From positions 1 through 22,652 of the forward strand of contig JAUSLA010000050.1 of the NCBI GenBank assembly GCA_030646565.1: DNA of 22,652 bases. The letters are read 5' to 3'. How positions within the stretch are numbered: the stretch's first letter is position 1; every line of letters begins with the position of its first letter. The translations under genes were made by a program, and so were the position numbers. The stretch is from a bacterium (lineage in GTDB: Bacteria > Patescibacteriota > Minisyncoccia > Minisyncoccales > RBG-13-42-11). The notes under the pieces are model-generated. The model worked only from the letters and a program-made list of their open reading frames with translations, made no database searches and was not told the DNA's origin. Shown here piece by piece: positions 21,814 through 22,652 of the stretch.

Positions 21814-22167
21814 TTAAAATAACGTCTTGGGTATATTTTTTAAAATTTTTTTAATTAAAGACTTAATTTCAGGAAGCCTTTCCTTTATTGTTCCCCAAAC
21901 CAATTTATAATCAACGCCAAAGTAAAAATGAATTAATTTATCTCGCATTCCCGCCATTTTTTTCCAGGGAATTTGCGGACATTTTTCTCTTATTTCTTTC
22001 GGAATTTGTTTTGTCGCTTCGCCAATAATTTCAAATTTCCTTATTATTGCGCTTACAGTTTTATCATCTTTTCTAAAATCCTCAAAATTCATTCCCTCAA
22101 CAAATTTATCTATACTCTCTATCGCTTTCAAAATATCTTCTAAATAAAGCCTGTAATTTCTTTTCAC
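21814..22167 (-). CDS. hepT: HepT-like toxin ribonuclease (DUF86/HEPN)
   Basis: The toxin half of a MntA/HepT type toxin-antitoxin pair. It is a 117-aa all-helical HEPN protein with the R-x4-H-x-Y motif as R75, H80 and Y82 in MRDKLIHFYFGVD. KFEIIGEATKQIP and WKKMAGMRD are typical of the family. The start is a GTG at 22167 that overlaps the TGA stop of the antitoxin gene (GTGA), so translation is coupled. In characterised pairs the HEPN protein is an RNase kept inactive by AMPylation of the motif Tyr. Y82 is present here. Confidence 0.93.
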   Translation of the reverse strand: MKRNYRLYLEDILKAIESIDKFVEGMNFEDFRKDDKTVSAIIRKFEIIGEATKQIPKEIREKCPQIPWKKMAGMRDKLIHFYFGVDYKLVWGTIKERLPEIKSLIKKILKNIPKTLF

Positions 22168-22457
22168 AAATTAACCAACTCTTTTAATACTGTTTTTTTA
22201 ATTTCTTTTCTAAGAGTTCTCTTTGACACCACGTCAACTTTTCGTCCTAATTTTTTTTCAAGATAAAAACCAAGCTCAATTAGATCAAATAGATCCGCTC
22301 CATCTTCAAAGTCTACCAAAACATCGATATCGCTTTTCTTTTTATTTTCTTTTCTTACTATCGAACCAAAAATTCCAATTTCTTTTACCTTAAATTTTTC
22401 TTTCAGTTCTTCTTTATAAATTTTTATTATATTTTTTATTTCGGCAAAAGCCTTCAT
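22164..22457 (-). CDS. mntA: MntA-like antitoxin nucleotidyltransferase
   Basis: A minimal nucleotidyltransferase of 97 aa, the antitoxin that AMPylates HepT in known pairs. The signature G31-S32-x10-D43-x-D45 is intact in GIFGSIVRKENKKKSDIDVL, and D75 in RKVDVV is the likely third acid. The N-terminal helix (MKAFAEIKNIIKIYKEELKE) precedes the first strand. It is encoded first and overlaps hepT by 4 bp, the usual gene order. The AT-rich DNA at 22458-22533 probably holds the promoter; TTGAAA and TAAAAT are present, but at a short 15-bp spacing. Confidence 0.93.
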   Translation of the reverse strand: MKAFAEIKNIIKIYKEELKEKFKVKEIGIFGSIVRKENKKKSDIDVLVDFEDGADLFDLIELGFYLEKKLGRKVDVVSKRTLRKEIKKTVLKELVNL

Positions 22458-22533
22458 TTTAATTTTGAACTAAAATTTTATGTTTTTAATATTTTTTTCA
22501 ACCTTTTAAACAACACCCTTAGGTTGATTATGT

Positions 22534-22652
22534 TTAAATTTTCTCACTTGCGGTGAGCCCTTCGGTCCCGAGCTCAGGGTCGAGGGATTTATCGAACCAT
22601 TCAAAGAGCATCATATTTCTTCCGACTTCGCCCAAGCCGCCAAGAGGAATTA
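22534..22652 (-). pseudogene. Partial RNase J-like 5' fragment fused to a repeat
   Basis: Read on the minus strand from the window edge, the sequence gives IPLGGLGEVGRNMMLFE, identical to RNase J residues 13-29, then switches to WFDKSLDPELGTEGLTASEKI and a stop at 22534-22536. The switch coincides with a repeat-like segment (22554-22598) containing TCGGTCCCGAGCTCAGGG. The 5' end lies outside the window. It is most likely a broken duplicate of the rnj start. Confidence 0.65.
22554..22598. repeat. Dispersed-repeat-like segment at the duplication junction
   Basis: The segment includes the near-palindrome CCCGAGCTCAGGG and a CCTTCGGTCC word, close in style to the other intergenic repeats. It separates the RNase J duplicate from AT-rich DNA. 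Only one copy was seen in this window, so calling it a repeat rests on style and on its position at a sequence junction. Confidence 0.4.

Noticed and set aside
1..22652. Alternative genetic code (TGA as glycine, as in Gracilibacteria/SR1)
   Set aside because: Conserved genes end at TGA where expected (recA, phosphomannomutase, mntA) and contain no internal TGA.

Overview
The window reads as a stretch of a Patescibacteria/CPR genome, most likely Parcubacteria-like. This is inferred from compact divergent versions of rpoB, rpoC, ftsK, recA, rpsF-ssb-rpsR, a phosphomannomutase, trpS and RNase J, from the standard code with TGA as stop, from scarce Shine-Dalgarno sites, and from many short hairpin-forming intergenic repeats. 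No rRNA, tRNA or CRISPR array was recognised.

Layout: 1-309 is a gene-free leader with hairpin repeats. 310-7381 holds rpoB and rpoC on the plus strand, separated by a 31-bp direct repeat. About 7382-12420 is an accessory defence-like island. It starts with a remnant of an XRE-type HTH gene directly behind rpoC. Next, on the minus strand, come two small unknown genes and a type II restriction endonuclease with its HinfI-like adenine methyltransferase. A LexA repressor fused to a Dam-like adenine methyltransferase follows. Divergent from that fusion is a plus-strand protein with a HEPN-like R-x4-H motif. 12565-15781 is ftsK and recA (+). 15795-16880 is the rpsF-ssb-rpsR operon (-). 17108-18598 is a phosphohexomutase (+). 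18625-21302 is RNase J followed by trpS (-), with an intrinsic terminator lying inside the mutase 3' end. 21398-21724 is a small membrane protein (-). 21814-22457 is a MntA/HepT toxin-antitoxin pair (-). The window ends in a partial second copy of the RNase J 5' region joined to a dispersed repeat.

Two things stand out. First, the LexA-Dam fusion shares a 92-bp divergent promoter region with the HEPN-like gene. The two sigma70-type promoters have overlapping -10 boxes lying under inverted repeats, which suggests a DNA-damage-responsive switch coupling methylation to a possible RNase effector (inference). Second, a family of about 27-bp imperfect palindromes recurs at least eight times, with arms that differ between copies but stay complementary. 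Related or similar modules also lie in frame inside essential genes: the rpoB and rpoC interiors, the recA C-terminus and the phosphomannomutase N-terminus. This resembles in concept the palindromic elements that invade Rickettsia genes.
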